This document shows positions 35,701-47,457 of a DNA stretch of 64,000 nt, piece by piece. The stretch lies in contig NC_030990.1 of assembly GCF_000149955.1 (NCBI RefSeq), positions 1,116,001-1,180,000 on the forward strand. Direction: 5' to 3'. A program made the position numbers and the translations under genes. The notes beneath the pieces were generated by a model. It searched no databases. It saw only the letters and a program-made list of their open reading frames with translations, and was not told where the DNA came from. The first letter of the stretch is position 1. Each line of letters opens with the position of its first letter. Source of the DNA: Fusarium oxysporum f. sp. lycopersici 4287. Taxonomy: Eukaryota > Ascomycota > Sordariomycetes > Hypocreales > Nectriaceae.

Positions 35701-38464
35701 CTCTGGCCTGCTCATGACGCTGGTGCTCCCTAGACGTGCAGCGTATAACAGAGGCGAAACGGTGCTGAGGCGAGATATGACGGTGTACGGTAGCATTCTG
35801 CATCTTCCTCTCAGGAGCCTCAAATCAATCCTGGGAGTCTCCGTTTTCCCTTTTTCCTTTTCCTGTTGCGGAGAAAACGAAAATGACCCCTGTAAGAGGT
35901 GACATCAGCAAGCGACTCTTTAGCGTGGCGGCTGAGTGACCTCATTGGCGCACCTGGTTCCTGACAGAGGTCCATGCATGCCGTCATTGGCCCACTTGAC
36001 TCTCGACTACAATTTCCCCTTTCTCTACTGGTTGAGCGGCACAGCACACAGTGTTGAATCCTCGCCATGATGACTTGATACTGTGTTGACAATCCGACGT
36101 AATAGCAAATTTCTCTCCGTTTCTACACGACTTAGTCCGTTTCCGTGGCGGGTAAAGGAGTACCAGAATGCACAAGGGGTTGCACTCTTATTGAGTGCCG
36201 ACGTCAACAGATGATTCATACCGGGGTGTGTTCTACAACCTCTTGAAGATTCAGGGCCTTTCATGTGTGATCATATCTCATCTATTCGGTGTGATGTTCA
36301 CCGAGATAAAATCGGGGAAAGTGGGAATAACCTCGCTTCAAAAACTTTGTTTAGACATAGAGTAACATCTGCTGGTCATCAACAGAGCAAGGCTTTTCAA
36401 GGTTTTCGGTGCGTGATCAACCGGGTATGGGGAAATCAGCCGCCAAGAGGGAATTTGGGTTTTGGCCCATGGGATTGTCCCAGATTTCCCATAGTGTTGG
36501 GCCGATATTCCCGTCTAAATTCCCTCACTCAGAATGGATCCTGGATAGTGATGTGCGCCTCCCGAGAGCATATCGGACTCTCCCCACATTGATGCTACAT
36601 GTTTGAGCCTCAAAGATTATCTCTGCCATGAGACCCAATGAAATCTGAAACTTGTGGCTCTCGATATACGCCAGTGCTTGTCGACCTCGAGATCTCAGGC
36701 ACTTTGCTTGAGGCTTTTGTCAATTTGGAGTAATCCCGCTCTGATCTCTGGGACTAGCTCACTAGAGAGCTGCACCAGAGTCGGAAGAATGCCAGCCCGA
36801 GAGCTGCAGTGATGATCCCTGTAATTTGGCTCTTAAGGGTCCTGTCTTGGCAAAATAGTCCAGGGCCTGGGCGAACCGTTGCTGCGTTCAAACACGCACC
36901 CGCTCTATGAAGCTCGTGGTCCCTGGCGTGGTCTCATGGTCTCGGAGCTGAACAATCATTCAGTGGACTGTTGGGTAACAAGCGGGCGCAGTTTGCGGTA
37001 AACTTTGTTTCCTCAATGGCACAGGCTTCCATTTCGCATTGTCTCTTCGTAAGAGGGGTTATTTGTCGTAACAACACATGTTTCTCAGGCCATGATGCCT
37101 CCGCATGCATCATTGCCCCGTCTTTTGGCTTGAGCTTCGAGACATGACTTCCAATCACCCACCACCATAGTCGAGCAATGATGCACGAGATGACTTCAGT
37201 GCCGGGACCGGATCAGCAGGGTCTTTCTGTATTTGCGCTGTACCCCATGCCACTCACGATTGATGCGAGTTAAGCTCTTTGCATTGGTGCAGGGATTTGT
37301 TGATCAACAAAGAGCGGAGTGGAATACAGTAACGGTCGTACTGTAAATTATCTCATTCCTGCACGTAGCCTCACCTCTCGGAAGCTCTGAATGAAAAAAG
37401 TGGCGATAGGGACAGGACCCTGAACAATGGATTTGAGCGAATCATAGAAGACTTCGTCAGGGTGCAGGGATAAACCGACGATCTCTCCGAAGCTTACAGC
37501 GAGCTCCAGTAGGGAATCGTCAAGCTACGCCATTTACATGCGCTAGAGGACGTCTATCTCTGACGATCAGTCGCTCATGATGGCATTACATTGGCCTGAG
37601 CGGACTATTGAGCCCCTCTTTTTCGTTGTGCTCTAGGGACATTTCCCGCTTTCAGAAGAGGAGAGGAGAGGAGAGGTCAAGTTTGTCTTGTGCTTGTTGA
37701 TGGTATCACGGTTGGAAGATGTAAAAGAGTACTTGAGACCCTGACCCAAGTGATAGAATACTTGGACAAATTTGGAATAGTTTATAATAATTCATGAAGA
37801 TTACCGCTTTTTGTATAAGCTGAAGAGGATCATGAAGTACCTGACCTTCCTTATTTTCGCACCCTCATCAAAGGTCTCAGGTCTTTTGGCTTTCCTTGGG
37901 ACGGGTATGACATCCAGGCTATGAAGTGTGTGTGAGAGAGACAGACACAGAGAGGAAAAAGAAGGGTCCATCCATGATGATGATGGGCTACGGTGCCACT
38001 CGCACCACCACACACCCACTTACAGGCGCTAACATCGGATGCCACACCCCATTACACAAGACGAATCCACTGTGACTGCATTTTCAAGGGACCTGGGGGT
38101 GGAGACTTCAGGTCTGGTGGGCTTGGACTTTGGGCTTGGGCTTGCAGGTACCCAGCCCGCTCCGCTCCTCTCCTTCTCGGCACTGCTGATGTGCATTCTC
38201 GGGCTGTAGAGTTTGTGGTATAATAAGACCCTGACATCCCCTCTCGATTTTGCTTCTCATCATCAATCAATACAACAACAATCACAACAACTTCAGCTAC
38301 TCTTCAGCCTCATTTATAAACTCTCCCCTTTCAAGCCGGCGTTTACCACTAGCCTATTCAATTCAACAATTCGACTCACTTGCTTCAGTCGATAATTCAT
38401 CACTCATCACGCAACTCAACCTCGTCTCAATCCACTTACACAAACACCACAAAACACCTTCATC
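32799..38464. other. 5.7-kb stretch without recognisable genes
   Basis: By far the largest gap between genes here. Many short ORFs exist on both strands, none with a recognisable motif. Composition is not obviously AT-rich or transposon-like, and no terminal repeats were found by eye. Notable small elements are a 14-bp perfect palindrome of GC/CG steps at 33089-33102 and a short GGAGA repeat near 37657. The last 250 bp (38210-38464) look like a fungal 5' leader, rich in CAA and CT. The stretch may hold a long promoter, a leader with introns, or noncoding RNA for the small gene at 38465; none of these can be shown from sequence alone. Confidence 0.5.
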
Positions 38465-38674
38465 ATGCCCGCTCGATCAGACTACGGCTCCGTCTCCATG
38501 TCCATGTCTCCCCCTCCTCCTACAAACCTCTCAAGCTACTCCCGCTTCATGCACGACCACACAAAGCGTCAGATGGAGGCTTCCGGTGCTAGCCCACCCC
38601 CAACCAACGCTACTGCTCAGCGCGCCCGTTCGTCTGGCATGACAAACGGCCACACAAGCCCCAACTACTCATAA
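38465..38674 (+). CDS. Small Ser/Pro-rich protein of unknown function
   Basis: 69 residues, single exon, starting MPARSDYGSVSMSMSPPPPT with a YSRFMHDHTKRQMEA segment and a Ser/Thr/Asn-rich tail ending SPNYS. No signal peptide or membrane segment; likely disordered. The ATG has a good context (ATCATG after a long CA/CT-rich leader), and the frame is free of rare codons. I do not recognise the family. Its large upstream region would fit a gene under complex developmental control, which is inference. A chance ORF cannot be fully excluded. Confidence 0.5.
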   Translation: MPARSDYGSVSMSMSPPPPTNLSSYSRFMHDHTKRQMEASGASPPPTNATAQRARSSGMTNGHTSPNYS

Positions 38675-39213
38675 ATTATGACGAGAATACGGCAATTCTA
38701 GAACTCCACTCCTATCATGAGTTCTACTTTCACTTTTTTGTCGTTCTGCCTTGGCTGTTGGGGCATGACATCAATCGCGACGTCAATGGTGGCGAAGCTG
38801 CCCCAGCCCCTTCTGAGCCAGGGCCTCATCATCACACTTCTCTCATGAAACAACACATTATTTACGGCGTACTGGTGCCTAAAAAGTTCATTTTTATATG
38901 ACGAAATGGCCTATTTTCAAAGTTCTTTTCTTTACAAGCAAACACGACATGCAAGGCGTTTATGGTCGAGGGTTTATGAGTTGCGAGAGTAGCACTGTGA
39001 CATAGCGGGAACAGGGACACACAGACATTAGTGGAGGAAAGAGAATATAGCATTTAGCTATTTGCTACGACTAGCGGAATGATATATGAACGAATTATCT
39101 GATCAATACTTTTTCTCTTGATGTTGAATTGAACATAATGTGACCCTATGCTTGCGCCAAAATCCATGATCGTCATTACAATTAATTATTTAATTTTCCC
39201 TTTGTCCTTTCCC
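38675..39213. other. Convergent 3' region
   Basis: About 540 bp between the small gene's stop and the YJU2 stop on the other strand. No ORF of note; probably two 3' UTRs. Confidence 0.5.
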
Positions 39214-40071
39214 TCATGACGATTTCTTTTTGAGTCCCAGAGCAGCTGCATGGTCCTTCTTCTTCTTAACCGCCCTCTTAAAGGTTGGCGCTGGGGCTTG
39301 CGGCTCAATAGATGTTTCTTCTGGTTCGGCAACCTTCGCAGAGCTCTCTACCTGAGCTCGTGCCGCAGCGAATGCCGCCTTGGCAGCTTCTTCATCTTCC
39401 TTTTCCTGTCGTTCTCTCTCTTCGTCTTCTGTTCGTACGATAGTATCTACAAAATCCACACCTTCTTTCTCGGATCGGTTGATGCGAGCGTTTCTGTGTC
39501 GGATTTCGTCCAAGGCATCGGCAGCGGCCATTTCTCGTTGAGCATCCTGGTTCTTGGCTTCCAGCTCTTCCATCTTGTCCAATTCTTCCTCGCCCGCGGC
39601 TTCTGCTTCCTCTTTCTCCAACCTGTCCAGACGTTGTTCGACGCTCTCTTCCTCAGCCGCGCGATTCCTCCACGGCTCATTGTTCCTCACCGCTCCACTG
39701 ACAACAACGTAGTCTTGGTTCTTTGGGTCGGTCTTGATGATGATCTCCGAGCTGCAGGATGAACAACGGAAACTGAGCTTAACGATCTGTATTCCTAGGT
39801 ACTTTTCGTCCGGCGGAGTCTCCTTGCGAGCGTTCTTCTTCAAACCGCGATTTGAGAAGGCGCCGCATCGTGTGCATCGCATAGTAAACTAGAGAGGGGT
39901 ATTAGCTTTGGTTACTATCTTACAGGACTTTGGTGGGTCAAGACGTACTGGACACATTATGCGAACCTGCTGAATGCGAGGTCCAGCGTTCTTGGGACCA
40001 CGACGACGCTGAAGAGCGCTCGGGTCAAAGTCGGGAGGGTAGTATTTCTGTAGTACTTTGCGTTCCGACAT
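39214..40071 (-). CDS. YJU2: Splicing factor YJU2 (Cwc16 family)
   Basis: 265 residues from exons 40071-39949 and 39888-39214. It is an NTC-associated spliceosome factor that promotes the first catalytic step. The N-terminus MSERKVLQKYYPPDFDPS is near-invariant in the family. Two CxxC pairs (MRCTRCGAF and FRCSSCSSE) form the zinc site, with KKNARKE between them. The spliced junction gives MCPFTMRC, as expected. The C-terminal half is a charged coiled coil ending in Lys-rich sequence. The gene is head-to-head with KIN17. Confidence 0.95.
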
Positions 40072-40613
40072 CGTGGGCGAATTCGGAGAGTGGGTATTTC
40101 AAGTAAGGCTCAGTTATATGCGGAAGCGCGCTTGTAGATTAAAGTAGCTGGCGGTGGCAGAGCCAGATTCGTGCTGTGTGAATGATCGATCGTGAAGATT
40201 GAAGTTTTGGAGTTGAACAGTCGCAGAGTGTAGCTAATAATAGCGGGGCTAGCTGGCTGAATAATGCAAAGACAACCAATCAGCTCGTGTCGCGCTTCAG
40301 CGGGCTCCCAAGGTAAGGAAGTCATCCAAAGTCATCGTAAGCTGACCTAATTCATTTATGTCACTTAGGACCGAGGTCTCGAGTTTCTTGTCTTTTTAGC
40401 ATACCATAAATATCTCTCAGCGAGCGAAGACATCGATATCATGGATGGCTTTGCGGATACTTAAGTTAGTAAGCATAGTGCGCTGCGCCAATAAGCTTGC
40501 ATAATCTGGTACATGCAAGTCCCCACCTATATCTAGGCTCCACACTCTTAACATCCTATCCATCCACCAGCTCTTTACATGAGAATCTTCCTTCACCACA
40601 CATCATCGCCAAA
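40072..40613. promoter_or_regulatory. Shared divergent promoter YJU2/KIN17
   Basis: About 540 bp between two divergent start codons of nuclear RNA-processing genes. No gene inside. Joint regulation is plausible but not shown. Confidence 0.4.
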
Positions 40614-41766
40614 ATGCCAAAGGCCGAGGTCGGTTCAACGAAATACGTCGCAAACCGCATGAAGGCCAAGGGCCTTCAACGTTTGAGATGGTACTGTCAA
40701 GTTTGCGGTAAGTAAACGCTACGCTGTCTCATCATCGTGGTTTCAGCTCCTCTTATTCTCATAACAAATACTAACTGTTTCACAGAAAAGCAATGCAGAG
40801 ATGCAAATGGATTTAAACAGCATACGGTTTGGTCCAAATCCGAGATAAAGCAGTGAGCAAGCTAATCACTAACTATCATGGTAGATGTCGGAATCTCACG
40901 TTCGGCAAATGTTGCTTGTCGGCGAAGACCCCAAGAAATACATAAAATCGTACACGCAGCAGTTTCAGGCAGACTTTCTTCAGCTTCTCAGGACCGGTCA
41001 TGGTGAAAAGCCAGTACATATCAACCATTTTTATCAGGAGTACATACGAAACAAGGAACACGTACATATGAATTCTACCTCTTTTGCTAGCTTAACGGAA
41101 TTCGCGAAACATCTTGGCCGCGAGGGAATTTGCCGCGTCGAAGAAAACGATAAGGGTATTCACATAGCGTGGATAGACCGGTCTCCAGAAGCCCTAAGAC
41201 GACAGGAAGCATTAAGACGCAAAGAGGCCCAGGATCAAGGCAACGAGGAGATAGAACAGCGAATGATTCGGGAGCAGATTAAGCGAGCACAAGCTACCGC
41301 CGGCAGTCGGGAAGAGGAGAAAGAAGAGGACAATGAAGCTCGAGAGCTAAAGCGACAAGAAGGCGAGAAGATCAAGCTCTCATTTGGAGCGAAGCCAGCT
41401 GCTTCCGAAAAGAAGTCATCAGAGAGTCCGGTGCCAGATACAACAACTCCTGAAGCAGAATCTTCAAAGACAGCAGACACAAGTACGGACAAAGGCAAAG
41501 AGCCGGAAGCAGCGCCAGCAAAGCCCAGTGGATTTGGAGGTATCTCAATGAAGCTTGGCGGAAAGCCTCAGACCAAGAACGTTTTCGCCCAGGCCAAGAA
41601 GAACGCCTTCTCTTCAGGATCGAAGAAACCAGCCAAGATTGAACAGCCAAAGAAAATGAGCGAGGCTGAACGTATAATGAAGGAGGAGATGGAGAAGAAA
41701 CGATCAAGAGAGTCTGCTGGTTTCAGCTTTGGGATGGGCTCTGGTAAGAAGCAGAGAAATAACTGA
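40614..41766 (+). CDS. KIN17-like zinc-finger DNA/RNA-binding protein
   Basis: 338 residues from exons 40614-40707, 40786-40826 (41 nt) and 40885-41766. Nuclear protein linked to DNA replication, damage response and pre-mRNA processing. The N-terminus MPKAEVGSTKYVANRMKAKG is typical. A C2H2 zinc finger is assembled across three exons: WYCQVCEKQC, then GFKQHT and MSESHVRQM. A winged-helix-like Kin17 domain follows (FYQEYIRNKEHVHMNSTSFASL). The C-terminal half is a charged coiled coil, then a Lys/Ser-rich tail. The donor of intron 2 is GTTTGG, a weak site, but only it preserves the zinc finger. Confidence 0.92.
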
Positions 41767-42017
41767 TGATATTAGGGATTGTATATCAGCCTGGACCGGG
41801 TTACAAGAGTTATAGCAAATGGCAAGGGTTCAATTATGTTAAGCCCAATAATTGCATGGGGCGTTTTTGCTTTATTCTACCATAGATACCACAACGACAC
41901 TTTTTAAATGATCATATGCGATTTTCATAATCTTTACTCTTATGCCAGTCCCTCTAACGCCAGTTTCGCCAGAATCAGTAGAAGATATTATGCCAAGCCA
42001 GTTGAATGCATAGCGTT

Positions 42018-42502
42018 CTAAGCATCGTTCTCCGCCTCTGTGCCGTCACGTCTATAAGCCTAGTCAGTTCGGTCCATCCCAGCAGCATCTAAGTCCAACT
42101 TACGGAATGTACTGTATTCTATACTCGTCTTCCAGCGTCGATCGAATTTCATCGGGGAGTTGACCCGACACTTTGATGGCGTACATGCCAGGTACATAGT
42201 TGTCGAGGCGCTGGTACTTTGCGATCCATGATTTGGCCGGGTTTGCGAGGGTGATAACTCCCTCAAAGACTTGGGAGGTGCAGCTCTCGATCTGGTCTTG
42301 CGAGTGCTGAAGATGTAGGAATTCCTCGCAGTTAGGGCAGCCTTCGTCGCGGAAGCGCTATATTCGCATTATGTTAGTCTCGGGCTCGTGCTTGGCTTTC
42401 GCGATAGAGAGGACGTACGGCGTAGGTCATGACAATAGAGCAGACCATGCATGCCCGTAGGTAGCGCGCTTGGCCGGTGGAGACGTAGTTGGAAGACGAC
42501 AT
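42018..42502 (-). CDS. SPT4: Transcription elongation factor SPT4
   Basis: 123 residues from exons 42502-42419, 42357-42104 and 42051-42018. SPT4 pairs with SPT5 (DSIF) to support RNA polymerase II processivity. Features are [12 protein letters not shown] and GCPNCEEFL, the four zinc-binding Cys (CxxC...CxxC), followed by the NGN-contact region (YVPGMYAVKV, RDGTE). The last exon encodes only ten residues and lies beyond a 52-bp intron; without it the protein would lose its usual acidic C-terminal end. The length agrees with the family. Confidence 0.94.
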
Positions 42503-42859
42503 AGTTCGTGTTTCGTGGGAGACACCGTCGATAGTGTTTTGTTTCGGCGATCGGTCTTGGGAGAGTGGTTGTTGAAATGCTGAACAAGTTCGCGACAGAG
42601 GCGGCGATGAAGAGCTGTCATGCATTTAAGCGGTGTATGCAACAACTGCGATATCCACTTAAACTTGAATCTTTCATTGAAGATGGATAAACTTGACCAT
42701 CAACGAACCATCTTGTTATTTCTATTCAAAATGACGCCTTCTTTGCGGGAGCAGATCTCCAGATTGGATTTTCCGAGCTGATGGCTCATAAAGAAAGCGA
42801 AGAGTCCATCGCCAGATATAGAGACCAGTCTGTACGCGCTTGACGATTGGCCCAGACGT

Positions 42860-43174
42860 ATGCTGACAGGATCGCATAGGGGAGGGCGAGTCGCTCTTGA
42901 CAACCTTTCGCTAAAGAGCTACTGCACAACTGCTCTTCGTCGATGTCTGGGGATGGTAGGAACTGCAATTTCTATGGATATACTCAAAATCGAAGCCGAC
43001 CATGCCTGGGTCCGTATTCCAAGACCAGACCTTGGCTCCTTTGCGACGGCAATCACAGCATGGCAAGGCACAACCGATGATGGCGAGCAAGTAAGCCTAC
43101 AACTACGACAATGCTCAGACTGGCTAGGCGCCATGGTTGGAGCGGACGGACAAGATCGACTATGGAATGCTTGA
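42860..43174 (+). CDS. RNase P/MRP subunit POP8-like protein (5' end uncertain)
   Basis: The frame from the ATG at 42860 encodes 104 residues. It has a POP8-like core: LDNLSLKSYCTTALRRCLG, GTAISMDILKIE, AWVRIPRPDLGSFATAITAW and CSDWLGAMV. POP8 is a small protein subunit of nuclear RNase P and RNase MRP. The family normally starts about 30 residues earlier with a strand before this core. The same frame is open back to a TGA at 42775-42777, and beyond it to an ATG at 42685. Either an unrecognised intron removes the TGA, or the base sequence is in error, or translation starts at 42860. It lies divergent from SPT4 and convergent with PPT1. Confidence 0.6.
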   Translation: MLTGSHRGGRVALDNLSLKSYCTTALRRCLGMVGTAISMDILKIEADHAWVRIPRPDLGSFATAITAWQGTTDDGEQVSLQLRQCSDWLGAMVGADGQDRLWNA

Positions 43175-43375
43175 AGAGTGGCATTTTGTCATATTTATCA
43201 TCATTCAACTGGAACCTCATTTTATCATCTCATCTATCCGTAGATGGGGGTATAAATGTATGCATGTACATCACCCATCGGCCTACCCTGCAAATGCACC
43301 GTTTCCAGACGCCCGGGACCTGAATACATCGTGAAATCGCCGCCAGTTTCGCTTTCTAAAGGCTCTCCGTTTTTT

Positions 43376-45116
43376 CTACATCAGAGAAGACATGAGAGAG
43401 CTTTGCGCATATGCCTGGCAATTGATCAGTATTGGGGGTTTACGAGTAGGGCATCGAGGACCACTCACCATAGGCTTGATATCGGGATGAGGCACGGCAT
43501 CAAATTGCTCGTACTGGAGTTTGTAGTCGGGGCCAATGTTGATGTAGGCACCCCTGTTTTCTGTTGAGTCACAGTATCGAGGGGCAGAGAAGACTAAGGA
43601 AAGGTCAGCAAAAGTTCAACAAAGATACCCAGAGTAACTCACCGGTAATACAGCGGCCATCGTGCTGCACCTCATAACCGTCCATGCGAACCTCGTGACT
43701 TCGAATAACAGCCTCAAGACCGTTCTTCTCACAGAACTTCTTGGTGATGTCGGGACCGAACTGCATACCGACACCACGCTTGCTGGGTCCTCGGCCGTTC
43801 TCCTCCTGGGGGTCGGTCCAGAGCATTTCCATCATCAAACCAGCTTGACCGGGTTGTCGCTGGTTGTGTCGGTTGAGTTTTCGGATATCGTCAAGAGTGA
43901 CGCTGTCATCAGAGAAAAGACCTCCGTGAAGGACAAGGTACTTCTTGCCGATGAGAGTGGCCAGAGCAAGAGCAGAGAAGCTCTCAGAGAACAGCTTGAA
44001 GACCCTTCATACTCAATCAGTACCGTCACGTGGATACGTGGTTCGCAAAACTTACCGCTCATTATACTTGGCCTTGCACTCGCCCTCGAAACCGTACACA
44101 CGGTTCATGTCATCCGTTTCGTGGTTACCACGGTTCAAGAAGAACTGGTTAGGTCGCAGCCACTTGTAAGCATAGAGGAGCAGAGCGATCTCAGTCGACC
44201 AAGAACCTCGATCCACGAAATCACCGTTGAAAAGATACCAGTGCTTCTCGTCGGGGGTTCCGTTACGGCGGAACAACTCCATAAGATCGAAGTATTGACC
44301 TGAAGTGGCGAATTAGCTCGGCAAATCTCTGACCGACAAGTTTCCTTACCGTGAGTGTCACCACAGACAGTGAGCTTCACGTCGCTGGGAATCTCGACCT
44401 CAACCATGGTGGGCTCGTCGTATACGAGCTTCTTGACCGCGATGATGATTTGGTAGACGTATTTCCGGTGGATCTTTTTGCCCGTCTTGAAACGTTCAAT
44501 CATATCATCAATGAACTCTTGTGTCATCTCGTCGCCTAATCGCACACCATCATATCCTGGCTCAACCACCATGGAGTCCAGATCAAGACCCTCAGCCGCA
44601 GAAGGCTCATCGCCGACCTCGATTGCCGCAAAGAAGGCTAGCTGACGGACGATCTTTTTGCACTCCTCCAGCTTGAGTCTGGCATCTTTGTTGCTGGGAT
44701 CGAGAGACACACATGTCTTGAAGTCGTCAATGGCCTCCTTAGGTCGGAGGATCGCAGTCTTGGCCAGTCCTCGTCGGTAGTATGCCTAGCAAGGTCAACA
44801 TTTCAAAGCCTCTTCCTCCGGTTCGTTTGTGGTCTTGTGGCGAACCTTGACAAGTTTGGGGTTGAGCTCGATAGCCTTTGTAGCGTCGGCAATGGCATAA
44901 CCGTAAGCCTCGGTTTTGATGTATGCCTAGAGTACCAAGTCAGGAAAGGTTCTGGGGTTAAGATCGTGTGGTATATTGACGCACTTGGGCTCGGTTGGTG
45001 AAGAATGTAGGCTCCTTGTCGTTCAACTTAATAGCCTGGCTGTAAAAGTCTACGGCACTGGGATAATCTCCCGCTTGAAAGGCCTTGTTACCCTTGTTCT
45101 TGAGTTCGACAGCCAT
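43376..45116 (-). CDS. PPT1: Serine/threonine protein phosphatase 5 (PPT1)
   Basis: Seven exons (45116-44985, 44926-44846, 44785-44350, 44299-44056, 44004-43643, 43593-43469, 43414-43376) give 472 residues, the normal PP5 length. Three N-terminal TPR repeats (from NKGNKAFQAGDY) bind Hsp90. The PPP catalytic domain shows all signatures: CGDTHGQYFDL (split by an intron), GDFVDRGSWS, LNRGNHETDDMN and SAPRYCDSTENRGAY. The last 12 codons come from a 39-nt exon. PP5 dephosphorylates Hsp90 and its co-chaperones or clients in cytosol and nucleus. It shares a 1-kb divergent upstream region with ESS2. Confidence 0.96.
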
Positions 45117-46104
45117 TTTGCGAAGTCAGCGTTTGTTTGGCGAAGAAGTTCGCTGCACAGAAGGAGATCGAAGGGGGAGGAGGGGGAGGGGTTCTGTCGT
45201 TTGCGCCGAGCGCACCTACAACCGCTGAAGTCGGTCGCAAAGAGAGAAGAAGTGAATTTTGAAAGGAAGGATTCAGAAATAAGCTTGTGGAATGCTAAAG
45301 AAGCGAAATAATCTGCCAAAACGGCTTGGTTCCACAATGTGAGGAAGGGGGAAGAAGTTTTGGACGTTGATGGATGGCGGCTTTTCGGTGGAGTTTCTCC
45401 CCGCTGCCGGCGTCATGAAGACGAACCTAGAACGCCTGGCGGGGCGGGCTTAACGGGCAAGGCTTCAGGGCTTTCAACCTTTGTGATAGGTTAGAATGCC
45501 CCTGTAAGCGATCGCAGCTGGGCGCAAATCAGCAATGCCTAGCGTGACTACGCGCCTAAAGTTGGGGAATCTTTATCAATCGCCACCGACAGTGTGTGTT
45601 GCTGCATTGGAGCCTAGCCTCGGATGCGAAAGGGAACAGATGGTCTATTATTATTGTGCTACGTATCAGCAATCCAAGCCGAAGTTTTCGTACTTTTGAT
45701 CACCAGACTATTGTGGTACTCTTGAAGCTTAGAGTAATATATCGCTTACTTCCTACTACCTTAGGTAGGGAGTTAACGAAAGTTACCTACTTAGGTACTA
45801 GGTATTCAAAGGTCCCTTGGGTGGGTAAGAATGGTAGATATTACCATGCACAGCAATATTTGGGCTGCCTTGGCCAATCGGAGATCGGTTAGTTGCATAT
45901 CAAGATCTCGGCCCCACTTCTTCATTGTTGGAACCTCAGACAAAGTTATCACAGTCAACAGACAAACCAAACTCATATTTAAAAAGCACAACTCATAATA
46001 TTTAAAGCACGTCCAGCGACATCTCGTGGCCCGACAGCACGACGCGGCACTCATTGTGAACTGACCACGGCTGGTGCGCGCCTTGCGCCTAGATTTAGCC
46101 CATT
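45117..46104. promoter_or_regulatory. Divergent upstream region PPT1/ESS2
   Basis: About 1 kb between two divergent start codons. No gene recognised. Around 45765-45810 there are repeated short TACCTTAGGTA/TACTTAGGTA-like words of unknown meaning. Confidence 0.4.
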
Positions 46105-47457
46105 ATGGACTCATCAGGGTCAGGGACCTCAAATGCGCTGGTACGCAAGCGGACAGACACAGACTTGATGCCCCCGCCTCCTCAAGCCAAGAAGATAAAA
46201 CGACCCAAGAAGGTACTCGACGAAGATACCTACACAGAAGCACTGTCACAAATCATCGCCCGGGACTTCTTCCCAGGACTTCTACAAACTGAGATACAGC
46301 AAGAATACCTGGATGCGCTCGAGTCAAAGGATTCTGCCTGGATCTCAAGTGCAGGCCGAAGATTGCAACATGTTATGACACCAGGGCGCCGAAATGCACC
46401 TCTCTCATCACAGGCAAATTCTTTCACTGCTGGTGATCGGACACCTTCAACATATGGCGGTGATACGCCAGCTTCAGTTACCTCTAATGTTCCGGATCCG
46501 CAACCACGGCTAGGAGCCAACATGAGCCTGACAAAATTTCAAGATACTTACACGAGCGAGGATAATGAAAGCTTTTATAAGCTTGTTGACAAACAGAATC
46601 AGAAAAAGGCTGACAAATATGCCTGGCTTTGGCGCGGTAACAAACTACCGTCAAAGCAAATGATCAAACAGAAAGAGGTTGAGGATCGACTGAGCCAAAC
46701 CCGAAGCCTCATAGATGACGGATTCAAGAAGGATTTGCTGGCCATCAAGGACAAAGATGACCGTCCAGCTCGCCCAGATTCCTGGAATGCCAACCCTCGA
46801 AACAGTTTGATGTTCAGACCTGACGGGTTAGAGGATGGTGTCCTCACTGTTTCTCAGAAGGCCGAGGAATCTTCAAAGATGGCTCCAAAGTCAATAGTCT
46901 ACGAGAACACGAGAATGCCACAACCGCGCGTCACACCGAGGCCACCATCTCCGACCATGTCAGCGGTGCGAGACGCTATTGCCGGCAAGCCTCGGAAAGA
47001 TGACCGAGACTCCAGCATCGTTAGCGGAGGCGAGACACCAAGAGTTAATGGGTATGCTTTTGTGGACGACGAGGATGATGAAGATGAGCCAATCCTCCCT
47101 GCTCCTATTATCAATCTAGGCCCGGGAGATGCAGCTCCAAACCCTTTCCGCTTACAAGAGCAACGTGACAGAGAAAGTCTACACGAACGCATGGTGGAGA
47201 GGATATCTCAGTCGAAGAAGGAATCCTCAAGGAATGGACTTACAGGGAGAGTTGACAAGACGCCGGTTCCAAAGTTTCCGAGTAGTCCTCGGGTCAATGG
47301 TGGACTTACACCTGCAGCACAAAGGCTTTGGAGTAAGATTGGCACACCTGGACGTGGATCAAGTGGGAGCTCATTTGGAAATTCCAAGCCCATGACTCCC
47401 AGAGGATCACTTTTGAGATCAGTGAAGAGACCTGGCTCAACATCTGGAAAGAAGTAA
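46105..47457 (+). CDS. ESS2/DGCR14 family splicing-associated nuclear protein
   Basis: 450 residues in one exon. The family (ESS2 in animals, Bis1 in fission yeast) associates with the late spliceosome. Typical marks are VLDEDTYTEALSQIIARDFFPGL near the start, SLTKFQDTYTSEDNESFYKL, the KADKYAWLW block and RVNGYAFVDDE. The region PILPAPIINLGPGDAAPNPFRLQEQRDRE in the second half and a Lys/Arg/Ser/Gly-rich tail also fit. The start at 46105 precedes conserved sequence directly. The single long exon contrasts with the intron-rich neighbours. Confidence 0.9.
   Translation: MDSSGSGTSNALVRKRTDTDLMPPPPQAKKIKRPKKVLDEDTYTEALSQIIARDFFPGLLQTEIQQEYLDALESKDSAWISSAGRRLQHVMTPGRRNAPLSSQANSFTAGDRTPSTYGGDTPASVTSNVPDPQPRLGANMSLTKFQDTYTSEDNESFYKLVDKQNQKKADKYAWLWRGNKLPSKQMIKQKEVEDRLSQTRSLIDDGFKKDLLAIKDKDDRPARPDSWNANPRNSLMFRPDGLEDGVLTVSQKAEESSKMAPKSIVYENTRMPQPRVTPRPPSPTMSAVRDAIAGKPRKDDRDSSIVSGGETPRVNGYAFVDDEDDEDEPILPAPIINLGPGDAAPNPFRLQEQRDRESLHERMVERISQSKKESSRNGLTGRVDKTPVPKFPSSPRVNGGLTPAAQRLWSKIGTPGRGSSGSSFGNSKPMTPRGSLLRSVKRPGSTSGKK

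Noticed and set aside
36263..36592. 109-codon plus-strand frame in the gene desert
   Set aside because: No protein-like composition and no homology recognised.
37655..37680. GGAGA short tandem repeat
   Set aside because: A few units of a purine repeat, common by chance; not called as a repeat feature.
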